Part shown: in pieces, positions 42,192 to 50,657 of the stretch | How the letters are laid out: each line of letters begins with the position of its first letter | Position numbering within the stretch: position 1 is the stretch's first letter | NCBI GenBank assembly: GCA_024233285.1 | Contig: JACKPU010000001.1 | Coordinates: 434,001-498,000 of the forward strand | Origin: Opitutaceae bacterium | GTDB taxonomy: Bacteria; Verrucomicrobiota; Verrucomicrobiia; Opitutales; Opitutaceae | Length of the DNA stretch: 64,000 nt | Direction: 5' to 3' | Notes under the pieces: model-generated | The model's database searches: none | Told to the model about the DNA's origin: nothing | The model's input: the letters and a program-made list of their open reading frames with translations, nothing else | Position numbers and translations under genes: made by a program

Positions 42192-43394
42192 TTACACCTG
42201 AAACTCGCCGTCGCGGTAGATCACCTTGGTCGAGCCATCCGCGAGGTGCGCGGTGACGACGCGGTTGGACGTGGCGACGATGTCGGTGTGCACGGCCGAG
42301 TTGTTATAGCCGAGTTCGGCCCACTCTTCGTTGCTCACCTGCGACGGGTCGCCGGTGTAGGAATCGCGATAAGCAGAACCGACGGCGAGGTGGGTGTTGC
42401 CCCATTTACCGCCGACGTTTTCATCAAAGAGTGTCTCGCCCATGAACTTCGTAATGCGCGAGAACCGGCGGTCGGTGAGGGAGAACTCGCCCACCTTGTC
42501 GGCGTTTTCCACCGCGATCATTTCCTTCAGGACATCTTCGCCCTGTTCGGCGGTGGCCTTGGTCACACGACCGTCCTTGAATTCGAGGTAAGCCCCCTTG
42601 ATCAGCGAGCCGTAGCGGTAGAGCGGCTCGGTGAAACGGATGCGACCTTCGGTCCCGCGCCAATCGGGCGAGATGAAGAGCTCGAAGCTCGGGATGTTGC
42701 GACCGGAGCCGCCGAGCCATTTCCGCTTGGGGCCGAGTTTGACCCAGATGTCCGTGTCTTCGGCCTCGACGTGCAAACGGTCAATCGCGAGCGCATCGAG
42801 TTTGTCTTTGATGGTGTAGAGTTCGGAATAAAGCGCCTTCCACTTCTCGGCGGGTTTTGCGGTGTCGAGGTAGCAGGCCTGGATGATTTCGTGCCAATAC
42901 GCCTCGAGGCTCATGCCCACTTCGTCGGCCATCGCCTGGGTGCCATACATTGCGAGCGTCCATGTGTATTGGCCGGCGGCTTCCTTGTCGCGGCGCCAGT
43001 CCATGTAGGGCTTGTGGGCCTTTTGCACGGCCATGAGTTTCTTGCCCGGGATGCCGGCGAGCTCCTGCTTGTTGGTCTCGGCCAAAATGGCGACGGTATG
43101 GTCGATCTGATCGACGGTGCCGCGGTGGAATTTTTCGGCGAAGAAAGCGAGCTGCTCGTCACTGGCGAGTTCGTAAAATTCGCGCGCAAAATCATCCGGG
43201 GTGAAGAAAACCAGCGGATGAGCGCCAGCCTTGAGCACGGCGCGGCGGAGGGCGACGAGCAGGGGTTTGGCGGCCTCGGACACGCGCAGTTGCACGACCT
43301 CACCGGGCTTCACGCCTTCGCCGCTGTTGAGGGCGAAGTTGATGAGCACGTCGGCGTATTTATCGAGCAGTTCGGCGGAGGGTTGGTATGTCAT
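42192..43394 (-). CDS. M29 family aminopeptidase
   Basis: A 400-residue cytosolic metallo-aminopeptidase (AmpS/PepS type). Metal-binding residues typical of the family are seen in EPLYRYG, EFSLTD, HLAVGSAYRDS and HTDIVAT. The N-terminus begins TYQPSAELLDKYADVLINFA. It releases N-terminal amino acids from peptides. The gene stands alone between the restriction system and the lipocalin gene. Confidence 0.9.
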   Translation of the reverse strand: MTYQPSAELLDKYADVLINFALNSGEGVKPGEVVQLRVSEAAKPLLVALRRAVLKAGAHPLVFFTPDDFAREFYELASDEQLAFFAEKFHRGTVDQIDHTVAILAETNKQELAGIPGKKLMAVQKAHKPYMDWRRDKEAAGQYTWTLAMYGTQAMADEVGMSLEAYWHEIIQACYLDTAKPAEKWKALYSELYTIKDKLDALAIDRLHVEAEDTDIWVKLGPKRKWLGGSGRNIPSFELFISPDWRGTEGRIRFTEPLYRYGSLIKGAYLEFKDGRVTKATAEQGEDVLKEMIAVENADKVGEFSLTDRRFSRITKFMGETLFDENVGGKWGNTHLAVGSAYRDSYTGDPSQVSNEEWAELGYNNSAVHTDIVATSNRVVTAHLADGSTKVIYRDGEFQV

Positions 43395-43487
43395 GCGACC
43401 AGCCTTATGACAAAAACGCCGAGCGCAAGATGAGCCATCAGATCGGGCGATTGACGGGATGAGCGGACAGAACCGCCGGTCTAAGGT

Positions 43488-44012
43488 TCAATCCAACGGC
43501 TGCGGAACCTTCACGATGTCGGCCGGATCGTAACCTTGGGCGGTGAGTCGCTGCATGATCATCGCATAGGTTTCGTCCGACATCTGCCGTTCGCGCGCCA
43601 GCACCCAAAGCAGACCGCGCCCCGGTGTGCCGACGACGGCCCACTGGTAATCGGGATCCAGTTCCAAAATGAGATAGGTCGTGCTGAAGGGCCAAATGAA
43701 GCGCACCTTCCACTCGGCGTTGGTCTCTTCATTGACCACCCAAGCCACGCCCCGCCAGGTGGTTTCTGGGGCGTTGAAGTTGCCCTTCCTGAAAGTGAAC
43801 AGGTTGTCGAGTCGGCCATCGTCCCGCTTGGCGTAGGTGTCGTAGCTCGCGACTTTGCCCTGCTCCAGAAAATAGGGAATGTTCGCGATGACATACCAGC
43901 GGCCGAGATAGCGGTCCAAGTCGACGTGTTCGACCGTGCGCAAGGGGGCGGGTTGCGGCGTGGTGGTGCAGCCGGCCAGCAGCGGAATGACCATGAGCCA
44001 GAGTGCTTTCAT
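43488..44012 (-). CDS. lipocalin family lipoprotein (Blc-like)
   Basis: A 174-residue lipoprotein: the chosen ATG gives a lipobox LLAGC (Cys15), and the first lipocalin motif is DLDRYLGRWYVIANIPYF. The pattern VVGTPGRGLLWVLARERQMS is the third conserved region. Bacterial Blc proteins sit in the outer membrane and bind lysophospholipids or fatty acids. The long upstream frame runs into an unrelated pseudogene on the other strand and is rejected. Confidence 0.88.
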   Translation of the reverse strand: MKALWLMVIPLLAGCTTTPQPAPLRTVEHVDLDRYLGRWYVIANIPYFLEQGKVASYDTYAKRDDGRLDNLFTFRKGNFNAPETTWRGVAWVVNEETNAEWKVRFIWPFSTTYLILELDPDYQWAVVGTPGRGLLWVLARERQMSDETYAMIMQRLTAQGYDPADIVKVPQPLD

Positions 44013-44085
44013 CGTGAGACCAATTAGGCACAGCAACCGCCGCCGCGCAACCAACAGCGATCGGTTGGCTCGAAGGGGGGACAGG

Positions 44086-44268
44086 CCTTTCACCGAAACC
44101 AAGGAACAGATCGGCGACATCCTCATTATCGAGGCGCGTGACCAGAACCACGCGGTCGAGCTCATCTCGAAGCACCCTGGCGTGACGTTCGGTCCATGGG
44201 CAATCCGTCCCGCCGCCGATCTTGGCGAGATGATCCGCGCCAGCGAGATCCGCCGCGGCAAGGCATGA
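44086..44268 (+). pseudogene. truncated YCII/DGPF domain protein, copy 1
   Basis: The C-terminal ~60 residues of a YCII (DGPF) domain protein: PFTETKEQIGDILIIEARDQ, then NHAVELISKHPGV, ending EIRRGKA. The usual N-terminal half (start MKYMLL-like) is missing; upstream sequence is unrelated, with no credible start. It is ~90% identical in DNA to a second copy at 45219. The reading frame is still open, so truncation is recent or the fragment is under no pressure. Followed by a GCAAGGC/GCCTTGC hairpin. Confidence 0.65.
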
Positions 44269-44287
44269 GCCTTGCCTACAACCGGTT

Positions 44288-45019
44288 TTAACAGCCCTGT
44301 TTGCGTTCCGCGGTTCGGCGCTGTCGGCGGCGACGGATCGCGGCGCTGCCCAAGACTACCAACCCCGCAGCCAGGGCGTAAGTGGAGGGTTCGGGCACGG
44401 CCGTGATCGTAAGGCCGGTTACCGTAAACTGAACATGTTCACTCCACCCGTTTCGATATATGTAAGCATTGTGGTGTGTCGCCACCGTATAGGATCCGGC
44501 CAAGGTTGCCGCGAAGTAGGCCGAGGGATCCGGCAGGGTGTCGGTTATCGGGTCGAAGGTCAGATCGTTGAACGTGGCATCGAAATGCACTTGGGAAAAT
44601 TCCCCGCCGTTGATCAGCAGACCAGTTCCGGTGCCGCCATCAGCGCCGATCAGCATCTGCAAACGTCCGGTTGAATAGGCATTGATGCCGCTGGCGGGGT
44701 CATCGCTTGGGGTGGATGGCCGAGTCCAGCTGCCGGTGATGCCGGTGCCGCTGATGGATGCGAAGATCGCGGGGTCGGTGATGTATTCTTCCACCCAGGC
44801 GTAATTGTCCGCGGCGGTGGCGAGCCCCGTCGGGGTGGCCCCGTCGAAACTCTGCAGATAGAAGGTGAAGCTGACCGCCTGGCCTGAGGCATAGCCGGCC
44901 CCGGCAGAATTTGTCGTGCCATGAACGGTGAATGACACCATCTGGGCCTTCAGGGCGCTGGCCGTAAGGGTAACGAGGCTCGCGAGGCCAACGCAGCGCA
45001 GAAATTTCAGGGTAATCAT
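44288..45019 (-). CDS. PEP-CTERM sorting-signal exoprotein
   Basis: A 243-residue exported protein: signal peptide (FLRCVGLASLVTLTASALKA), a beta-rich mature domain beginning QMVSFTVHGTTNSAGAGY, and a C-terminal AVPEPSTYALAAGLVVLGSA plus RRRRQRR. It is the third PEP-CTERM gene of the window and sits between the two truncated YCII copies. Its ATG is chosen because it gives the signal peptide; the longer frame has no such pattern. The role of the mature domain is unknown. Confidence 0.88.
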   Translation of the reverse strand: MITLKFLRCVGLASLVTLTASALKAQMVSFTVHGTTNSAGAGYASGQAVSFTFYLQSFDGATPTGLATAADNYAWVEEYITDPAIFASISGTGITGSWTRPSTPSDDPASGINAYSTGRLQMLIGADGGTGTGLLINGGEFSQVHFDATFNDLTFDPITDTLPDPSAYFAATLAGSYTVATHHNAYIYRNGWSEHVQFTVTGLTITAVPEPSTYALAAGLVVLGSAAIRRRRQRRTAERKQGC

Positions 45020-45218
45020 TGGGGGATCGGGAGCGTGTTGCAAAGGAGATGGGCACGCCCGCGCAGGAGCTCGTAAGTGGCGAAAGTCCCGGTGTCGCCC
45101 CAATTGCGCCGGATGTCCGCTCTGGCGGCACTAATGTCCGAAATGGACGTTCGAGACCTCTGGATTCAGAGGAAGTGATTCATGTGCCGAAATCGACGAC
45201 CGCCGGCGCGCCAATGGT

Positions 45219-45401
45219 CCCTTCACCGAAACCAAGGAACAGATCGGCGGCATCCTGATTCTCGAGGCGCGAGATCTGAACCACGCGGTCGAGTTCATCT
45301 CGAAGCACCCCGGCGTGACGTTCGGGCCGTGGGCAATCCGCCCCGCCGCTGATCTTGGCGAAATGATCCGCGCCAGCGAAGTCCGCCGCGGCAAGGCCTG
45401 A
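45219..45401 (+). pseudogene. truncated YCII/DGPF domain protein, copy 2
   Basis: The same C-terminal fragment as copy 1: NGPFTETKEQIGGILILEAR, then NHAVEFISKHPGV, ending EVRRGKA. It also lacks the N-terminal half; homology between the copies begins at the same point (CCYTTCACC) in both, which points to duplication of an already truncated piece. No ribosome-binding site or start was found near the breakpoint. Confidence 0.65.
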
Positions 45402-45421
45402 GTCCTGCGGTTAGGTCGGGG

Positions 45422-46393
45422 TTATTCTGCGAGGATGATTGCGCCGAGACGTTGCTCGCTTTCCACGCGGTGATGCGCGGCCGCGGCCTGCGCTCGCGCG
45501 TAGATTCGGTCGACGACGGAGCGCACTTCGCCCGCCTCGATCATGGTATTGAGTGAGAGGAGTTCTTCCTTCGTTTCCCCGGCAAACGCGAAGATCGCGG
45601 TTTTGTCGGTGAAGCGCGAGGTGAGCACCGACCGGATCATGTCGGAGAGCTTGGGGTTGGCGGTCAGATACCGTCCGTTGGGATTCAGGCAGGCGATGCT
45701 GCGCGCGTAGTTGTTTCGCGCCACCATGTTGAAGATCACGTCGTAGGTCTGTCCGCCGGCGGTGAAGTCTTCCCGGGTGTAATCGATAAAATGGTCTGCG
45801 CCGAGGTTCCGGAGCAGGTCCGCTTTGATCGTATGATCCACGACGGTGACCGTGGCGCCCATCGACTTCGCGATCTGCACGGCGAAAGTGCCGATGCTGC
45901 CGCCCGCTCCGTTGATCAAGACGCTTTCGCCGGGTTGCAGACGGGCTCGGCGCATGAAGTGGAGCGCGTTTAATCCGCCCAAAGGCACCGCCGCGGCTTC
46001 TGCGAAACTCAGCTTCCCGGGTTTCGGCACAATGGTGTAGTCATCGGGCAAGCACAGGTATTCGCCGTAGGCGCCGAGTCGCATGCCGGCGCATCCGAAA
46101 ACGGCATCGCCGGGTTTGAAGCGCGTCACGGCCGCACCCACAGTTTCGATCTCACCGGAAAAATATCCGCCCAAAATGGGTTTTCTCGGCCGGCGAATTC
46201 CCATGAAAATTCGCAGGGGCAGCCAAAACCATTTCACGGCGAATCTGAAACTGCGCATCTCACAATCCCCCTTGGTGACCTCGGCCGACCGCACCCGCAC
46301 CAGGATTTCATGATCCTTTGGCACCGGTGTCGGCACCTCGCCGATATGGAGCACCTCGGGCGGACCATACCGGTCATAAACGACAGCTTTCAC
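45422..46393 (-). CDS. zinc-free MDR oxidoreductase (quinone reductase-like)
   Basis: A 323-residue medium-chain dehydrogenase beginning MKAVVYDRYGPPEVLHIGEV. NADPH-binding Rossmann motif is in LINGAGGSIGTFAVQIAKSM; no zinc-binding cysteine cluster is present, as in quinone oxidoreductases. GDAVFGCAGMRLGAYGEY is typical. Substrate unknown. It is divergent from the zinc alcohol dehydrogenase; the ~320-bp gap holds a CAGCAGG/CCTGCTG palindrome (46446-46464). Confidence 0.88.
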   Translation of the reverse strand: MKAVVYDRYGPPEVLHIGEVPTPVPKDHEILVRVRSAEVTKGDCEMRSFRFAVKWFWLPLRIFMGIRRPRKPILGGYFSGEIETVGAAVTRFKPGDAVFGCAGMRLGAYGEYLCLPDDYTIVPKPGKLSFAEAAAVPLGGLNALHFMRRARLQPGESVLINGAGGSIGTFAVQIAKSMGATVTVVDHTIKADLLRNLGADHFIDYTREDFTAGGQTYDVIFNMVARNNYARSIACLNPNGRYLTANPKLSDMIRSVLTSRFTDKTAIFAFAGETKEELLSLNTMIEAGEVRSVVDRIYARAQAAAAHHRVESEQRLGAIILAE

Positions 46394-46445
46394 GCCGGGG
46401 TATTTTTGACAATTTCGCCCGAAACGAAACCCTCAAATGCGTGAT

Positions 46446-46464
46446 CAGCAGGGTTATCCTGCTG
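46446..46464. promoter_or_regulatory. palindrome in the divergent dehydrogenase promoter gap
   Basis: CAGCAGG-GTTAT-CCTGCTG in the ~320-bp region between the two divergent MDR genes. Nothing else in this gap looks like a gene. An operator role is possible but unproven. Confidence 0.35.
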
Positions 46465-46713
46465 CGCTTGAGGTGATCGTTGGAGTGAAACCCGATAAGT
46501 GGGCTGCTTCGGGCAATTGAAACGCTCGCAAATGAACGTGATGGGAGCCGCGAAAAATTCAGCGCCTTGTGGCCCGGGCCGCCCCGGTTCCATGATTCAA
46601 CCGGGCGATTTCGTAAAGCTGTGTGTGGTGGCACGCTGGCCGTTAAATTGTCTCGCGGCGCTGGCTATTGGGTGGGGGCTTGTTTAGCTGGTGTATCCGT
46701 TTTCTACTCTCTC

Positions 46714-47769
46714 ATGAAACCCGTAGCCCACAAAGTTAAAGCTTACTCCGCCGCCTCGGCGACGTCCCCCCTAGCCCCCGCCACCATCCCACGTCGCGAA
46801 CCGACCGATCTGGATGTGCAAATCGAGATCCTTTACTGCGGGGTCTGCCATTCCGACCTGCACTATGCGCGCAATGAATGGCATTTCACCCAATATCCGG
46901 CCGTGCCCGGCCACGAGATCGTCGGTCGCGTGACCAAAGTCGGTCCCAAGGTCACCAAGTTCAAACCGGGCGATCTCGCCGGCGTCGGCTGCCTGGTGGA
47001 CGCCGATCTCTCCTGCCCCTATTGCCGGAAAGGCCTAGAGCAGTTTTCCCCCTCTATGGTCATGACCTACGGATCGATGGACCAGCACCTCAATCTGCCG
47101 ACCTACGGCGGCTATTCCGAGGGTATCGTGGTCACTGAACATTTTGTGCTGCGCATTCCGGAAAACCTTGAGCTTGCGGCGGTGGCCCCGCTGCTGTGCG
47201 CCGGCATCACGACCTATTCGCCGTTGCGGCACTGGAAAGTCGGCCCCGGCCAGAAGGTCGGCATCGTGGGACTGGGTGGTCTCGGCCACATGGCGGTGAA
47301 GTTTGCCCGCGCGTTCGGCGCGCAGGTCGTGGTGTTCACGACTTCGCCGAACAAGACCGAGGACGCCCTGCGCCTTGGCGCCCACGAAGTCATCGTTTCC
47401 AAAAACGCCGACGAAATGGCGCAGCATGCCGGCACGTTCGATTTTATTCTCGATTGCGTCTCGGCCGATCACGACATCAACGCCTACCTCAACATGCTGA
47501 CAGTGGACGGTAATCTCACGCTGGTCGGTGCGCCGGAAAAGCCACTGCCCGTGGCGCCGATGTCCCTGATCTTCGGTCGCAAGAGCCTGTCGGGTTCGCT
47601 CATCGGTGGTCTGGCGGAAACGCAGGAGATGCTCGATTTCTGCGGGCAGCACGGCATCACCTCCGACATCGAAATGATCCGCATGGATCAGATCAACGAA
47701 GCCTACGAACGCATGCTCAAGAGCGACGTGAAATATCGTTTCGTGATCGATATGGCCTCGCTGAAGTAG
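46714..47769 (+). CDS. zinc-dependent alcohol dehydrogenase (YahK/CAD type) with altered structural zinc site
   Basis: A 351-residue MDR aldehyde/alcohol reductase. The catalytic zinc site is present (GVCHSDLHYARNE; GHEIVGRV), as are the NADPH motif GLGGLGHMAVKFARAFG and the C-terminal half. In the structural zinc loop the family normally has four cysteines; here the segment VDADLSCPYCRKGLEQFS keeps only the middle two, with Asp and Ser in place of the first and fourth. The ATG at MKPVAHKVK is chosen from family length. NADPH-dependent reduction of aldehydes is likely. Confidence 0.88.
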   Translation: MKPVAHKVKAYSAASATSPLAPATIPRREPTDLDVQIEILYCGVCHSDLHYARNEWHFTQYPAVPGHEIVGRVTKVGPKVTKFKPGDLAGVGCLVDADLSCPYCRKGLEQFSPSMVMTYGSMDQHLNLPTYGGYSEGIVVTEHFVLRIPENLELAAVAPLLCAGITTYSPLRHWKVGPGQKVGIVGLGGLGHMAVKFARAFGAQVVVFTTSPNKTEDALRLGAHEVIVSKNADEMAQHAGTFDFILDCVSADHDINAYLNMLTVDGNLTLVGAPEKPLPVAPMSLIFGRKSLSGSLIGGLAETQEMLDFCGQHGITSDIEMIRMDQINEAYERMLKSDVKYRFVIDMASLK

Positions 47770-47794
47770 GCCGCACGCGTTCGCTTCGCACACA

Positions 47795-47826
47795 AAAAAG
47801 CCCGCCGGTTTTTCGGCGGGCTTTTT
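47795..47826. terminator. bidirectional terminator between adh and glyQS
   Basis: AAAAAGCCCGCCG, loop GTTTTT, CGGCGGGCTTTTT: A-run and T-run on both sides, so it can serve both convergent genes. Confidence 0.9.
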
Positions 47827-47846
47827 GGTGAACGGGTTGGGACGAC

Positions 47847-49442
47847 TCAGTAAACCTGCTCGTCGAGCAGCGCGAAGAGTTCGGCCTCCGTGATGCGCTT
47901 TTGTTGCATCGAATCGCGTTCGCGGAGGGTGAACGTGCCGTCCTTTTCCACCGTATCGAAGTCGATCGTCACGCAGTAGGGCGTGCCGATCTCGTCCTGG
48001 CGGCGGTAGCGGCGGCCGATTGCGCCGGCTTCGTCGTAGAACACGGCATAGCGGCGCTGGAGTTTCTTGTGCAGTTCTTTGGCGCGCGTCGTGAGCTGCT
48101 CCTTGTTCTTGAGGAGCGGCAGCACGGCGACCTTGACCGGGGCGATGCGCGGCGAGAGGCGCAGCACGGTGCGTTTCTCGGTGTTCCCCTTTTCGTCGGT
48201 CACGTCCTCTTCCGCGTAGGCGGCGCAGAGCACGGCAAGGAAGATGCGGTCGGTGCCCACGGCGGGTTCGATCACATGCGGGATGAATTTCTTCTTGGTC
48301 GTTTCGTCGAAAATCGCCTGCGGCACGCCGCTGGCCTTCTCGTGCTGGCCGAGGTCGTAGTTGCCGCGCGCGGCGATGCCCCAGAGTTCCTGCACGCCGA
48401 AGGGATACTTGAACATGATGTCCGTCGTGCCGCGCGAGTAGAACGCGAGCTTGGCCTTCGGGTGATCGTAGAGTGAGAGGTGCGAATCGGGCAGGCCGAT
48501 CGACTTGAGCCAATCCCAGCACCACTGAATCCAGTCTTTGTGCGCCTTTTCCCAGTCGGCGTCCTCGTGGATGAAGTATTCCATCTCCATCTGCTCGAAT
48601 TCGCGCGAGCGGAAGATGAAGTTGCGCGGCGTGATTTCGTTGCGGAACGACTTGCCGACCTGCGCGATGCCGAAGGGCAGTTTTACGCGGCCGGTGTCAA
48701 CGACCGGTTTGAAATCGACGAACATGCCCTGCGCGGTTTCGGGACGCAGATACGAAACCGACGAACCGTCGCGCAGCGCGCCGACGTGGGTCTCGAACAT
48801 CATGTTGAACGCGCGCGGCGGCGTGAGGCTGCCGGGCTCGCCCGTGGCGGGTGAAGGGATGAGCGGGATTTCCTTTTCCGCCGCAACAGTGAAGTCTTTT
48901 ACGTTCAGGGGTAGTAGTTTTCCACGAACAGATTTTTTCCGTTTCAGCGTTTCGGCTTTTTCGAGCAGCTCTTCATTGGTTTTATCGCTTTCTAACGCGG
49001 AAACATATCCGATGGTAGTTCCATATGTGTGAGGAGCTTGTCCGAGTTCGAAGCATTCGAACCCGGGCAATGGGGTTAAGGGTTCGTCGGTCTCCACCGT
49101 TACGGCAGCGAAGAACAACTGGTCGGCGCGGTAGCGCTGCTTGGACACCTTGCAATCAACCAGCGGGTCGGTGAACCCGTCGACGTGACCCGAGGCCTGC
49201 CAGACCTTCGGGTGCATGATGATTGAGGTCTCGATGCCGACGACGTCGTCGCGACGCTGCACCATGTCGCGCCACCAGCAGTCGCGGATGTTCTTCTTCA
49301 GCTCCACACCGAGCGGGCCGTAGTCGAAGAAACCGTTGTAACCGCCGTAGATTTCCGAGGAGGCAAAGATGAAGCCGCGGCGCTTGCAGAGTGCGACGAG
49401 GTCTTCCATGGAGGCGGATTTGGCGGCGGTGTTTTCGGACAT
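47847..49442 (-). CDS. glyS: glycyl-tRNA synthetase, dimeric class II type
   Basis: A 531-residue single-chain glycyl-tRNA synthetase (alpha2 form), which charges tRNA-Gly. Class II motif 1 and the glycine-specific segment are in SEIYGGYNGFFDYGPLGVEL; motif 2 appears as FRNEITPRNFIFRSREFEQM and motif 3 as the PAVGTDRIFLA region. A C-terminal anticodon-binding domain covers about residues 410-531. A ~110-residue insertion (about 110-215) holds ESDKTNEELLEKAETLKRKK, as in other bacteria of this type. Essential housekeeping gene with a shared terminator. Confidence 0.95.
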   Translation of the reverse strand: MSENTAAKSASMEDLVALCKRRGFIFASSEIYGGYNGFFDYGPLGVELKKNIRDCWWRDMVQRRDDVVGIETSIIMHPKVWQASGHVDGFTDPLVDCKVSKQRYRADQLFFAAVTVETDEPLTPLPGFECFELGQAPHTYGTTIGYVSALESDKTNEELLEKAETLKRKKSVRGKLLPLNVKDFTVAAEKEIPLIPSPATGEPGSLTPPRAFNMMFETHVGALRDGSSVSYLRPETAQGMFVDFKPVVDTGRVKLPFGIAQVGKSFRNEITPRNFIFRSREFEQMEMEYFIHEDADWEKAHKDWIQWCWDWLKSIGLPDSHLSLYDHPKAKLAFYSRGTTDIMFKYPFGVQELWGIAARGNYDLGQHEKASGVPQAIFDETTKKKFIPHVIEPAVGTDRIFLAVLCAAYAEEDVTDEKGNTEKRTVLRLSPRIAPVKVAVLPLLKNKEQLTTRAKELHKKLQRRYAVFYDEAGAIGRRYRRQDEIGTPYCVTIDFDTVEKDGTFTLRERDSMQQKRITEAELFALLDEQVY

Positions 49443-49537
49443 AGCCCGCCAGACATGGCGACAGAGAGCCGCGCGGTCAATCCTTGGGGTTGGGCGGGGC
49501 TTGCCCGTTGGTGGACGAGTGATTTGCTGAATGAACG

Positions 49538-50638
49538 ATGCGCTTCTCTAGGTTTAACGTAAGGCGATGCCTCCTTGTGATGGGTTGCGGTTTGTTAATG
49601 GCAACCGGAGCCGGTTGGGTGAATGCCCAAACCACCGAGTTTGACGAGTTGGACACTCCCCCCAAGCCGATCAAACAACCGGCGCCCAAGTATCCTCAGG
49701 ACGAACTCTATAAAAATAAGATGGGGGCTGCGGTGGTTGAATTCGAAGTAAACACGGATGGCGCGGTGCAGTTTCCACGCGTGGTAGCGGAATCAGAATC
49801 GGTTTTCGGCTATCCGGCAATGACCGCGGTCTCGAAATGGAAATTCATTCCGGGCATGAAAAATGGAAAGCCAACGGCCGCCCGAATGGTGGTGCCGATC
49901 TATTTCACGATCGAACCCGGTGAAGCGAATGAACTGATCGCGCAAATCCGGACAATAATTACAGGGTTTCCGCCCGAATCGCCTGACGGAGTTCCTGAAC
50001 GGTATCGTTATGATACAGCCCCTGAGCCTACGCGATTCCAAGCGCCGGTTTGGCCATGGATCAACGGCAAGCCCGAGCGCGAAGGCACCGCGGATGTATT
50101 TTACGTCATCAACGAGAAAGGCCGTGTGATGCAGGCCCGGGTGGTAGCCGCCAGCAGCCCGGCTTTTGGTAAAGCCGCCCAAGCAGCCGTCGAGTGCTGG
50201 CGCTTTAGCCCGGCAACATTGAAGGGCAAACCGGTGCCGGCTTTGGGTCGACGCTTGATTGATTTCTATCTCACATTGCCGTCTGACGCCTCGGAGAGGC
50301 GTTTGGTTAAAGCGATTGAGCGCGGAAAAGAACGTTATGCCAAAGCCGGTGATTTGGACACGCCTCTCAGACCACTTTCGCGGGTCGCGGCACAATACCC
50401 CATGGCTTTAGTCCAGGATGAGCCGAGTGGTTCTGCGACCATCGAGTGCATCATCGATCAATATGGGCGGGTGTGTTTACCCCGTATTGTCTCGGCGAGC
50501 CGCGAAGAATTTGGCTGGGCGGCCGCGACCGCCGCCGCCCAATGGCGCTTTGCTCCGCCGACGGTGCGGGGTGACCCGGTCGACGTAAAGGTGCAGATTC
50601 CGTTTACGTTCAAGGGACGGGGCGATGCCACCGACTGA
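49538..50638 (+). CDS. secreted protein with three TonB C-terminal-like domains
   Basis: A 366-residue protein with signal sequence (LLVMGCGLLMATGAGWVNAQ) and three TonB_C units: residues ~45-125 (VVEFEVNTDGAVQFPRVVAE), ~165-245 (ADVFYVINEKGRVMQARVVA) and ~285-360 (ATIECIIDQYGRVCLPRIVS). Each unit ends in a W-R/K-F-x-P segment (WKFIP, WRFSP, WRFAP). The proline-rich periplasm-spanning part and the TM anchor of a real energy transducer are missing, so it is more likely a periplasmic binding/adaptor protein. A related two-unit protein is at 57803. Confidence 0.85.
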   Translation: MRFSRFNVRRCLLVMGCGLLMATGAGWVNAQTTEFDELDTPPKPIKQPAPKYPQDELYKNKMGAAVVEFEVNTDGAVQFPRVVAESESVFGYPAMTAVSKWKFIPGMKNGKPTAARMVVPIYFTIEPGEANELIAQIRTIITGFPPESPDGVPERYRYDTAPEPTRFQAPVWPWINGKPEREGTADVFYVINEKGRVMQARVVAASSPAFGKAAQAAVECWRFSPATLKGKPVPALGRRLIDFYLTLPSDASERRLVKAIERGKERYAKAGDLDTPLRPLSRVAAQYPMALVQDEPSGSATIECIIDQYGRVCLPRIVSASREEFGWAAATAAAQWRFAPPTVRGDPVDVKVQIPFTFKGRGDATD

Positions 50639-50657
50639 AAGCGTGGCGTAAGAGCCT

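Noticed and set aside
43488..44261. Lipocalin with a long N-terminal extension
   Set aside because: The first 83 codons are the antisense of the truncated YCII fragment; the internal ATG gives a proper lipoprotein signal.
44257..44279. Insertion-sequence end at the YCII fragment (GCAAGGC/GCCTTGC hairpin)
   Set aside because: The short hairpin is present only at copy 1, and no transposase or target duplication is visible.
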